Source: an uncultured Lachnoclostridium sp. (GTDB lineage: Bacteria > Bacillota > Clostridia > Lachnospirales > Lachnospiraceae). Taken from it: DNA of 64,000 nucleotides. Positions within the stretch are counted from its first letter, which is position 1. Every line of letters starts with the position of its first letter. The notes beneath the pieces are model-generated. The model was not told where the DNA came from, made no database searches, and saw only the letters and a list, made by a program, of their open reading frames with translations. The DNA lies in contig CAJMFH010000004.1 in the NCBI GenBank assembly GCA_905212635.1, positions 42,448 to 106,447 of the forward strand, written 5' to 3'. Shown here piece after piece: positions 1 to 7,606 of the stretch. The position numbers and the translations under genes are program-made.

Positions 1-1313
1 GCACCGATTGTATTTCTTTTCTCTACGCAGGTTTTCATCGAAATTGCTTCATAGATATCTTCCTCAAATACCGGTGAGATCTTTTTGTATTCATCTAAAG
101 GAAGCTCGTCCAAAGAAATATTTTTGTCAATGCAAAGGAGTACAAGCTGGCCGATGATACCGTGTGCATCGCGGAACGGAACGCCGTGGTTTACGAGATA
201 ATCGGCGGCATCCGTCGCATTGGTAAAGCCGTTTTTCGCGCTGGCTTCCATATTTTCTTTTTTGAATTTCATCGTGTCGATCATGCCGTTAAAGAGGAAA
301 ATACATCCTTTTACGGTATCAATCGCATCAAACGTGAACTCTTTATCTTCCTGCATATCCTTGTTGTAAGCAAGTGGAATGCCTTTCATCGTTGTCAGCA
401 TGCTGATGAGAGCACCATAGACACGTCCGGTCTTTCCACGAATCAATTCTGCGATATCCGGATTCTTTTTTTGTGGCATGATACTGCTTCCGGTCGAATA
501 CGAATCGTCAATGTCTACAAACTGGTATTCATTGGAATTCCAGACGATGATCTCTTCGCAAAAACGGCTCAGATGCATCATGATCGTAGAAAGTGCACTG
601 AGAAGTTCAATCAGGTAATCACGGTCGGAAACAGAATCCATGCTGTTTAATGTAGGACCATCGAAATTGAGCAGGGAAGCGGTGTATTCACGGTCGAGCG
701 GATAGGTTGTCCCGGCAAGGGCACCGGCTCCAAGCGGGCAGTAATTCATGCGGTCGTAGATGTCGCGCAGACGGCTGCGGTCGCGGCGGAACATTTCAAA
801 ATAAGCACCAAAATGATGCGCCAGAGTGACCGGCTGTGCCTTTTGCAGATGCGTAAAGCCCGGCATAAAAGTGTCTACATTTTCTTTCATAATGCGGTGA
901 ATCGTCACAAGAAGTTCTTTCAAAAGATCATTCAGCTCGACAATTTCATCGCGGGTGTACAATTTCATATCCAATGCCACCTGGTCATTACGGCTGCGTC
1001 CGGTATGAAGTTTTTTGCCCGGATCGCCGACACGTTCAATCAGATGTGCTTCAACAAAACTGTGAATGTCTTCGTGTTCTGCGGTAAATTCCAATTTACC
1101 GGATTCGATATCCTCCAATATGCTTTTTAATCCGCCGATGATCGTTTCCTTTTCATCAGCGGTAAGAATTTTCTGTTTCTCAAGCATCGTTACATGGGCG
1201 ATACTTCCGAGGATATCTTGTTTATAAAATTTCTGGTCAAAAGAAAGCGAAGCATTGAAATTATGTACCAATTGATTCGTCTCTTTTGTAAAACGTCCTC
1301 CCCAAAGTTTCAT
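1..1313 (-). CDS. argH: Argininosuccinate lyase (C-terminus off the left edge)
   Basis: Cleaves argininosuccinate to arginine and fumarate, the last step of arginine biosynthesis; cytosolic homotetramer of the fumarase/aspartase superfamily. The reverse strand reads 437 residues beginning MKLWGGRF, the usual ArgH start, and contains the superfamily signature GSSIMPQKKNP at about residues 275-285 (flexible serine loop), HTGRSRNDQ near residue 105 and the AQP-TLAHH block near residue 160. Family length is about 460, so some 20-25 C-terminal residues lie outside the window. An AAGGATGG ribosome site precedes the ATG. No argG is visible on this side; it may lie to the left. The gene is transcribed divergently from the rhodanese-ThiF gene across a 130-bp promoter region. 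Identification is secure. Confidence 0.95.
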   Translation of the reverse strand, partial: MKLWGGRFTKETNQLVHNFNASLSFDQKFYKQDILGSIAHVTMLEKQKILTADEKETIIGGLKSILEDIESGKLEFTAEHEDIHSFVEAHLIERVGDPGKKLHTGRSRNDQVALDMKLYTRDEIVELNDLLKELLVTIHRIMKENVDTFMPGFTHLQKAQPVTLAHHFGAYFEMFRRDRSRLRDIYDRMNYCPLGAGALAGTTYPLDREYTASLLNFDGPTLNSMDSVSDRDYLIELLSALSTIMMHLSRFCEEIIVWNSNEYQFVDIDDSYSTGSSIMPQKKNPDIAELIRGKTGRVYGALISMLTTMKGIPLAYNKDMQEDKEFTFDAIDTVKGCIFLFNGMIDTMKFKKENMEASAKNGFTNATDAADYLVNHGVPFRDAHGIIGQLVLLCIDKNISLDELPLDEYKKISPVFEEDIYEAISMKTCVEKRNTIG

Positions 1314-1346
1314 GGTTCCACCATCCTTTTTAACAATAGTAATACT

Positions 1347-1375
1347 ATGATATCATTTTATATCAAGGAAATCAA
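1347..1375 (-). promoter_or_regulatory. argH promoter
   Basis: On the reverse strand TTGATT (1370-1375) and TATCAT (1347-1352) are separated by 17 bp and lie about 35 bp before the argH start. This is a reasonable vegetative promoter, divergent from the promoter at 1386-1414. I see no clear ArgR box. Confidence 0.5.
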
Positions 1376-1385
1376 CTATTTTCAA

Positions 1386-1414
1386 TTGTACTATGTACAG
1401 AAATTTGATATACT
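1386..1414 (+). promoter_or_regulatory. Promoter of the rhodanese-ThiF gene
   Basis: TTGTAC (1386-1391), a 17-bp spacer and TATACT (1409-1414), about 35 bp upstream of the start codon chosen for the next gene. Confidence 0.55.
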
Positions 1415-1448
1415 GGAAGCAGGAACGATACGATGAAGGAGAATGACG

Positions 1449-2570
1449 ATGACAGGGCAGTTGAGTGATAAAAAAGAATTGACGTGGCAGGAATGGGAAA
1501 AAATGGAAAAAGACAGCAGCGTTCTGGTGGATCTGCGGGAAGAAGTGGTGTATCATCACGGAACGATCCCGGGGGCAGTCTGTATCCCGCTCCGCTGTTT
1601 TGAAGAAGAGAAGGAAAAACTGCCACGGGAGAAATGTATCGTGGTATTTTGCCAGCGGGGAGAAAAAAGTCTGCAAGTGGTGGAAACTCTGCGAAAAGAA
1701 GGCTGGCAGGCATACCACCTCGAGGGTGGTTTTTTACGATGGCTGATCGATCATGCGAAAGAGGTAAATATGGAACGATATTCCCGCCATGTGCTTCTGG
1801 ATGAAGTTGGACAGGAAGGGCAGGAAAAACTGCTGGCATCGAAGGTGCTTGTCGTCGGAGCCGGAGGGCTTGGTGCGCCCGCCGCCCTGTATCTTGCGGC
1901 AGCCGGTGTGGGCACGATCGGAATCGTGGATGCGGATGTTGTAGAACTGTCCAATCTTCAGCGGCAGATCATTCATAATACAAGCCGTCTCGGACAGAAA
2001 AAGGTGGATTCCGCCAAAGAAACGATCGAACTGCTGAATCCGGATGTGACCGTAAAAACATATGCGATGCGCCTTACTCCGGAAAATATCGGGGAACTCA
2101 TTGAAGAGTATGATTTTATCGTAGATGGAGTGGATAATTTTGAAACCAAGTTTTTAATCAATGATGCGTGCGTGCTTGCCGGCAAGCCATTCTGTCATGG
2201 CGGGATCCTGCGGTTTCAGGGACAGGTTATGACGTATGTGCCGGGACAGGGGCCGTGCTACCGCTGTATTTTTGAGGAAATTCCGGAGCAGGGAAGTGTG
2301 CCGAATTGCAGTGAAGCCGGTGTGATTGGTGTGATGGCAGGCATCATTGGCTGTGTGCAGGGACTGGAAACGATAAAATATCTTCTTGGTATCGGCAAAC
2401 TTTTGACCGGACGGATGGTTGTGTTTGACGGACTGAATCTGACCTTCCGAGAGGTAAAATTTGGAAAATCAATACCGACCTGCAAGGTCTGCGGAGAGCA
2501 TCCGGAGATCAAGGATGTAAAAGCAGAAGCGTGGCGATATGAAAGCCACGGAATTTGTACACTTCATTGA
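1449..2570 (+). CDS. Rhodanese-E1 fusion: N-terminal rhodanese plus ThiF/MoeB adenylyltransferase
   Basis: Predicted to adenylate the C-terminus of a ubiquitin-like sulfur carrier (ThiS/MoaD type), with its own rhodanese supplying sulfur. Residues 1-100 form a rhodanese domain with active-site loop CQRGEKS (Cys68). From about residue 110 a ThiF/MoeB/HesA domain follows: nucleotide loop GAGGLG (137-142), the NLQRQ block, the DGVDN motif, two zinc CxxC pairs (Cys270/273 and Cys345/348) and Cys287 in PNCSEAGV. Start choice: an in-frame ATG at 1443 sits only 1 nt after AAGGAG (1436-1441), whereas ATG 1449 is 7 nt away. In eukaryotic MOCS3/Uba4 the rhodanese is C-terminal, so the order is reversed here. 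No thiS, moaD or JAB-domain gene adjoins it, so the pathway (thiamine, molybdopterin or other sulfur transfer) cannot be assigned. Confidence 0.85.
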   Translation: MTGQLSDKKELTWQEWEKMEKDSSVLVDLREEVVYHHGTIPGAVCIPLRCFEEEKEKLPREKCIVVFCQRGEKSLQVVETLRKEGWQAYHLEGGFLRWLIDHAKEVNMERYSRHVLLDEVGQEGQEKLLASKVLVVGAGGLGAPAALYLAAAGVGTIGIVDADVVELSNLQRQIIHNTSRLGQKKVDSAKETIELLNPDVTVKTYAMRLTPENIGELIEEYDFIVDGVDNFETKFLINDACVLAGKPFCHGGILRFQGQVMTYVPGQGPCYRCIFEEIPEQGSVPNCSEAGVIGVMAGIIGCVQGLETIKYLLGIGKLLTGRMVVFDGLNLTFREVKFGKSIPTCKVCGEHPEIKDVKAEAWRYESHGICTLH

Positions 2571-2595
2571 CTTTTTCGCAAATTCTCGGTATAAT
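2567..2595 (+). promoter_or_regulatory. Near-consensus promoter of ylmH, overlapping the upstream stop codon
   Basis: TTGACT (2567-2572), 17-bp spacer, TATAAT (2590-2595). The -35 box shares bases with the TGA (2568-2570) that ends the rhodanese-ThiF gene, so ylmH has its own start site immediately after that gene. Confidence 0.8.
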
Positions 2596-2624
2596 AGAAA
2601 AGAATGACTAAGGGAGGATTCAGG

Positions 2625-3365
2625 ATGACAAAAGAACGCCTGAAAGATTTGGCGGAAGTCAGTTTTTCACAGGGACGATATACATTTACCCATTTTCTGT
2701 CATTGGCAGAACAGGATGAATTTTATACCATTGAACCGGAACTGCGCTATGCCGGGATTACGGTGTCCGGTGGCTGCGAGGGGACCGAGCGGCAGATGAT
2801 CCGATTTGGCAGTCCGGAAGAATTCGGTTATGAGGAAGAGTTCCCGATTTCTTGTATTCACTGCCGGCCGATGGCGGCGAAATTTGCAGAACAATGTAAT
2901 CATCGGGATGTCCTTGGCGCAATCATGCACCTTGGGATTGAGCGGGAAGTGGTTGGAGATATCTGGGTAATGGAAAAGGAAAGTTATTTTTTCTGCCTGT
3001 CTTCGATGAAAGATTTTATCTGTGATAATCTTACCAAAATCCGTCACACCAATGTGGTTTGTGAGGAAATGCAGGAGATTCCGCAGGCGGTGAAACCGGT
3101 ACTGAAAAGAGAAGAACTGGTTCTGACATCGCCGCGCTGTGATGCCGTTGTGGCAAAAGTATTTTCGTTGTCACGCAGCAAAGTAATTCCGCTATTCCGT
3201 GAAAAAAAGATCTTTGTCGGGGGCAGAGTGTATGAAAATAACAGCGGAATGTTAAAAGAAGATGATGTTGTCAGTGTACGGGGATATGGAAAGATCATTT
3301 ACCGGGGTGTGCTGAGAGAGACGAAAAAAGGACGATATACGATAGCCGTAGATCGATTTGTCTGA
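2625..3365 (+). CDS. ylmH: YlmH-type S4-domain RNA-binding protein
   Basis: YlmH proteins bind the 50S subunit through a C-terminal S4 domain and take part in ribosome-associated quality control in Firmicutes. Here 246 residues end in a clear S4 module (about residues 165-225: TSPRCDAVVAKVFSLSR, then IFVGGRVYENN and GDVV-like turns). The N-terminal part matches the YlmH fold, including the QDREFLGAIM-like segment (HRDVLGAIMHLGI). ATG 2625 is chosen because AGGGAGG (2611-2617) is 7 nt before it; the in-frame ATG at 2604 lies upstream of that site. The usual ylm/sepF/divIVA neighbours are absent. It has its own promoter. Confidence 0.85.
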   Translation: MTKERLKDLAEVSFSQGRYTFTHFLSLAEQDEFYTIEPELRYAGITVSGGCEGTERQMIRFGSPEEFGYEEEFPISCIHCRPMAAKFAEQCNHRDVLGAIMHLGIEREVVGDIWVMEKESYFFCLSSMKDFICDNLTKIRHTNVVCEEMQEIPQAVKPVLKREELVLTSPRCDAVVAKVFSLSRSKVIPLFREKKIFVGGRVYENNSGMLKEDDVVSVRGYGKIIYRGVLRETKKGRYTIAVDRFV

Positions 3366-3379
3366 GATGGAGGATAACG

Positions 3380-4240
3380 ATGAAATGGAAACGAGATGCC
3401 AGAGATAAAAGACATTTTATAATAATGAGTGCCGTGGCGGTGCTGGTTCTTGTGATTGGTCTGTTCTTTGACCAAAACGGAGAGCAGACAGTGGAAACAA
3501 GCGGTACGCAGACAGTGACCGTGCGCGAGGGGGCAGTGACGGATGCCGCCGTGATGGCAGCGCCGGCGAGCGAAAGTGCAGTACAGGCAGCGGCAACACC
3601 ATCTCCGGAAGATGGAATCTATACGTATCTTCAGGGCCCAAAATCCTGGAAAGAACGACGCGAGTGGTCCGGAAAATGGGGAAAGACTTTTTATGATGGA
3701 CAATCGTTTGGTGCCTTTGGCTGTGGATTCTGCTGTATGGCAAATATTTACAGCTCTTTGACGGAGTACCAGTGTCTTCCGACCGATATTTACCAGTATG
3801 CAAAAAAAGTAACCTATTATCCGGGAGGAGGAGCCATCTCCTGGGAGCAGATGCAGGTGACATTGAACTCCGTGGGATTTGAAACTTCCCTGCATCATAA
3901 ACCATCGACATACAAACAATTTTTAAAACAGGTCAAAGAAGGACAGGCGAGTCTTGTGCTGGTAAGCAGTGCAAACGATGCCTCTTACTGGAAAAATACA
4001 CCGGGACATTATGTGACACTTTTCCTGTACGATGAAACGGACAATACGGTATTTTTGGCAGATTCCGGAGATCCGGAACACAACCGCCACCGTGTCAGCT
4101 GCAAGACCATTTATAAGGCGTTAAAGACGAGCAGCGATTATCATTTTATGTCCATTGACGGGTATGACAAAGAAAAGGATCAGTGGAAGCACAAAGGAAT
4201 TAAGGGGAACTGGGTTCGTCCCCAGACATTAGAAGATTAA
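3380..4240 (+). CDS. Membrane-anchored or secreted C39-like papain-fold protein
   Basis: 286 residues. Residues 12-30 form one hydrophobic segment (signal anchor or uncleaved signal peptide), followed by a low-complexity Thr/Ala/Ser-rich linker (about 35-78). The globular part resembles the peptidase C39-like fold: candidate nucleophile Cys115 in FGCGFCCMAN, histidine in GHYVTLF (about 212) and aspartate in LADSGD (about 231). Family members without an ABC transporter are mostly uncharacterised secreted hydrolases. No bacteriocin-type leader peptide or C39 ABC exporter is adjacent, so it is not a bacteriocin-processing peptidase on this evidence. GGAGG lies 7 nt before the ATG; ylmH ends 14 bp upstream, so co-transcription is likely. 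Confidence 0.75.
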   Translation: MKWKRDARDKRHFIIMSAVAVLVLVIGLFFDQNGEQTVETSGTQTVTVREGAVTDAAVMAAPASESAVQAAATPSPEDGIYTYLQGPKSWKERREWSGKWGKTFYDGQSFGAFGCGFCCMANIYSSLTEYQCLPTDIYQYAKKVTYYPGGGAISWEQMQVTLNSVGFETSLHHKPSTYKQFLKQVKEGQASLVLVSSANDASYWKNTPGHYVTLFLYDETDNTVFLADSGDPEHNRHRVSCKTIYKALKTSSDYHFMSIDGYDKEKDQWKHKGIKGNWVRPQTLED

Positions 4241-4257
4241 GAAAGAGAGAAGAGGGC

Positions 4258-5679
4258 ATGCAGATACCGGAACAAGTACAGTGGATTCTTGACAAACTGG
4301 AAGAAAATGGAAAAGAAGGATATGCTGTCGGAGGATGCGTCAGAGACAGTGTGCTGGGACGTGTGCCGGGAGACTGGGATATTACGACATCCGCAAAACC
4401 GGAAGAAGTAAAACAGATATTTCGGAAAACGATAGATACCGGGATTGCACATGGAACCGTCACCGTCATGGTGGAGGGAACCGGGTATGAGGTGACGACG
4501 TACCGCGTGGACGGAGAATATGAAGATCACAGACATCCCAAACAGGTAGAATATACAGCAAATCTCGAAGAAGATTTAAAACGCCGTGATTTTACGATCA
4601 ATGCGATGGCGTACAATCCGAAAACCGGAATGATCGATCTGTTTGACGGTATCCCGGATCTGAAAAAAAAGATCATCCGCTGTGTGGGGGATGCGAGGCA
4701 GCGCTTTTCCGAGGATGCCCTGCGGATGCTCCGTGGCGTGCGGTTTGCCGGACAGCTGGGATTTGATGTGGAAAAAGAGACACTTGATGCTATCTATGAA
4801 CTGGCTCCGACGATACAAAATGTGAGCAAAGAGCGGATCCGGGTTGAGATCACCAAATTACTTTTATCCGGACAGCCGGAAAAACTCAAACTGGCTGAGG
4901 ATGCCGGGCTGTGTGAATATTTTTTCCCGGAGTTTCGTAAGATGATTCAGACGACACAGGAAAACCCGCATCATGTATATTCTGTGGGAGAACATGCGAT
5001 GCAGGCGGTGAAGCATGTTCAGAAGTTATACCGGGAAATGGGAAAAGAAGAGATGAGAACAAGCATTTTTTCGCCGTTTGGGAAAGCATTCAGCGATGAA
5101 AAATGCAAGACGATATTAGTGTATGCAGCTTTACTCCACGATGTAGGAAAGCCGGAGACAAAGACGGTCGATGCGGACGGAACCGCTCATTTTTACGGCC
5201 ATGATGTCAAAGGCAGAGACCTCGCAAGAGGGATTCTGCGCCGTCTCCGTTTTGACAATGATACGATTCATATGGTGTCCCAGATCGTAATGTTCCACGA
5301 GCGGAGATATCAGGGAGGAAGACGCGAGATGCGGAGACTTGTCAACCAGGCAGGCAGAGAGGTAATGCCGTATCTGTTTTTGATACAGCAGGCAGATATC
5401 CTCTCGCAAAGTGATTACGAGAGGGAAGAAAAGGAACGCCGGCTTCAGCTGGCAAAACAGGATTATGAGAAAATCTGTGCGCAGAAAGAAGCGGTGTGTC
5501 TCAAAGAACTTCAAGTGACAGGAAAAGATTTGATTCAGCTTGGCATGAAAGCAGGACCGGAACTTGGAAAAGTGTTACAACGATTGATGGATGCCGTATT
5601 GGAAGATCCGGAAAAAAATAAAAAAGAGATGCTGTTAGAACAAGCAAAAGAATGGATAAAAAATGACGAGGGAAGGTGA
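4258..5679 (+). CDS. cca: CCA tRNA nucleotidyltransferase with HD domain
   Basis: Adds or repairs the 3' CCA of tRNAs. The 473-residue protein starts with the class II head domain: GGCVRD (25-30) and the metal-binding pair Asp39/Asp41 in GDWDI, then the RRDFTINAMA motif near residue 105 and the RMLRGVRFA block near 160. An HD phosphohydrolase domain follows (HDVGKPE, His294-Asp295). The HD part explains the extra length over minimal enzymes. The ATG is 17 bp after the C39-like gene and the stop codon overlaps the next gene's possible GTG start, so the genes look translationally linked. Confidence 0.93.
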   Translation: MQIPEQVQWILDKLEENGKEGYAVGGCVRDSVLGRVPGDWDITTSAKPEEVKQIFRKTIDTGIAHGTVTVMVEGTGYEVTTYRVDGEYEDHRHPKQVEYTANLEEDLKRRDFTINAMAYNPKTGMIDLFDGIPDLKKKIIRCVGDARQRFSEDALRMLRGVRFAGQLGFDVEKETLDAIYELAPTIQNVSKERIRVEITKLLLSGQPEKLKLAEDAGLCEYFFPEFRKMIQTTQENPHHVYSVGEHAMQAVKHVQKLYREMGKEEMRTSIFSPFGKAFSDEKCKTILVYAALLHDVGKPETKTVDADGTAHFYGHDVKGRDLARGILRRLRFDNDTIHMVSQIVMFHERRYQGGRREMRRLVNQAGREVMPYLFLIQQADILSQSDYEREEKERRLQLAKQDYEKICAQKEAVCLKELQVTGKDLIQLGMKAGPELGKVLQRLMDAVLEDPEKNKKEMLLEQAKEWIKNDEGR

Positions 5680-5684
5680 ATGCG

Positions 5685-7583
5685 ATGTTTCATAATGATC
5701 GAAAAACAATAGCACTGTTTAGTTGTAATTCGCACGGCGAATACCAGCGTGAAATCGGTACCGGCGCGGCAATACAGGCGGAAAAATTAGGGTATAATCT
5801 TGCGATATTTACATGCTATGGAAATTATGGACAGAATCCCCTTTATGCACAGGGAGAAAAAGATATTTTTTCACTGCCGGATTATGAGGATTTTTCGGGT
5901 ATTATCGTAGCGGGAGATACCTTTTCAATCGATGAGGCGATGGAGGAAGTGATTGAATCGCTTCAGGAAAAAGCAGATTGTCCGGTGGTCAGCCTCCGAC
6001 AGAAAATGGAAGGTGTCAACAATATTTTAGTGGATAATATGGCGTCTGTTGGTGGGATGATCCGTCATCTGATCGAATGCCACGGAGCAAACGATATTGC
6101 TTTTATGACTGGAAGAAAAGGTCATCCGGATGCGGAAGAACGCCTGGTTGCATTTTACCAGATTATGGAAGAATACCACCTTTCGGTATCCGAACACAGG
6201 GTGTATTATGGAGATTTTTGGAAAAACGAAGGAAAAGCCGCCTGCGACTGGTTTATGGAAGAGGGAAAATGTCCAGATGCGATTGTCTGTGCCAATGATT
6301 ATATGGCGATGGCAGTCATTGATGAATTGTATAAAAGAAATCTGAGTGTGCCGCAGGATGTGATCGTGACAGGATATGATGGAATCAAATCCGGAATGAT
6401 ATACAGCCCATCGGTAACGACAGTGCGTGTCGATTTTACGGATATGGCAAAAAAAGCTGTTACGCTGATCGACAAGCATCAAAACGATCCTTCCGTGGAA
6501 GATATCTATGTGACGGCAGAGTTAAAGGCAAGAGAATCGTGTGGCTGTCTTGCGGATAACCATTCTTCCATCGTGTATTACCGTTGTATGAACCACGATA
6601 ACATTGTAGAGCATGATAATCTTGAAATGCAGTTCTGCTTTATGAACATACAGCTTGGACGGGTGGAAAAATTTGAGCAGATCAATCCAATCATTCAGTG
6701 TTATATATACAATATTGAAGGATTTAAAAATTATCTTATCTGTCTCCGCGATGATATTATGATGGACGATAAGGATCCTCATGGATATACCGACCGGATG
6801 GATGCCAAAATTGTATTTCATAACCGCGAGAATCAGGGAAATGTCAGTTATGAATTTGACCGCCGGCAGTTGATCCCGAAAGAACTGGCGAGCGAGGAGC
6901 CGCAGTGTTATGTGTTCAGTCCGCTTCATTTTCAGGATGAATGTTACGGGTATGAGGCATATTCCTATGAAAGTCCGGAAAATGCGGGAAAATTGTATAT
7001 GAGATGGAGTATGGCAATTGACAATGTCATTATGAATATTCTGGTAAAAAGCAAGATGAAACGAGCCATCGACGAACTGGAGATTATGTACATACAGGAC
7101 GTAATGACCGGATTATTTAACCGGCGTGGTTTTGAAAAATATGCAAGAATCCAGTTTATGAATGCGAGAGCAAGAGACAGTGTCGTATGTGTGATCGGAA
7201 TCGATATGGATGGATTAAAACCGATCAATGATATTTATGGCCACCATGAAGGCGACTCGGCACTTCGTGCGGTAGGATATGCGATTCAGGAAGCAGCGGT
7301 GAGCGGACAGATCGGAGCGCGTATCGGCGGGGATGAATTTGAAGTGTTATTCCCGTGTCAGGACGAGGAAGATGTAAAAAACTGGGTGCGTGTCTTTGAA
7401 CGCAGCCTCGCTAATTATAATAAAAAATCGCACAAACCGTATGAGGTATATGCCAGCCTCGGTTATAAGATGGGAATCCCGGGAGCGGGAGACACACTGG
7501 AAAGTTATATGCGTGAGAGTGATGATATCATGTATCACAATAAAGTGGCAAATAAAATGGAACGAAATCAGACGCTGCGCTGA
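5685..7583 (+). CDS. LacI-type periplasmic-binding-like sensor fused to a GGDEF diguanylate cyclase
   Basis: Residues 1-285 match the LacI/GalR type I periplasmic-binding fold (FSGIIVAGD, DNMASVGGMIRHL, CANDYMAMAVIDEL, VTGYDG) without the N-terminal DNA-binding helix-turn-helix and without signal peptide or membrane helices. A linker of about 180 residues precedes a GGDEF domain (MTGLFNRRGF, DMDGLKPIND, GGDEF at 548-552), which should make cyclic di-GMP. No RxxD inhibitory site is visible just upstream of GGDEF. The inference is a soluble enzyme controlled by a cytoplasmic ligand, possibly a sugar. Start: a GTG at 5676 overlaps the cca stop, but ATG 5685 is 8 nt after AGGGAAGG and is preferred; GTG would add three residues. 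Confidence 0.88.
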   Translation: MFHNDRKTIALFSCNSHGEYQREIGTGAAIQAEKLGYNLAIFTCYGNYGQNPLYAQGEKDIFSLPDYEDFSGIIVAGDTFSIDEAMEEVIESLQEKADCPVVSLRQKMEGVNNILVDNMASVGGMIRHLIECHGANDIAFMTGRKGHPDAEERLVAFYQIMEEYHLSVSEHRVYYGDFWKNEGKAACDWFMEEGKCPDAIVCANDYMAMAVIDELYKRNLSVPQDVIVTGYDGIKSGMIYSPSVTTVRVDFTDMAKKAVTLIDKHQNDPSVEDIYVTAELKARESCGCLADNHSSIVYYRCMNHDNIVEHDNLEMQFCFMNIQLGRVEKFEQINPIIQCYIYNIEGFKNYLICLRDDIMMDDKDPHGYTDRMDAKIVFHNRENQGNVSYEFDRRQLIPKELASEEPQCYVFSPLHFQDECYGYEAYSYESPENAGKLYMRWSMAIDNVIMNILVKSKMKRAIDELEIMYIQDVMTGLFNRRGFEKYARIQFMNARARDSVVCVIGIDMDGLKPINDIYGHHEGDSALRAVGYAIQEAAVSGQIGARIGGDEFEVLFPCQDEEDVKNWVRVFERSLANYNKKSHKPYEVYASLGYKMGIPGAGDTLESYMRESDDIMYHNKVANKMERNQTLR

Positions 7584-7606
7584 GAAAATCTGGAGGATAA
7601 AGACGA

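Noticed and set aside
3417..3911. Long reverse-strand frames opposite the C39-like gene (also 3299-3919)
   Set aside because: They lie wholly opposite a well-supported gene and resemble no family.
3380..4240. C39-like protein as a bacteriocin-processing peptidase
   Set aside because: No double-glycine leader peptide gene or C39-fused ABC exporter is adjacent; the ABC pair at 12.5 kb lacks a peptidase domain.
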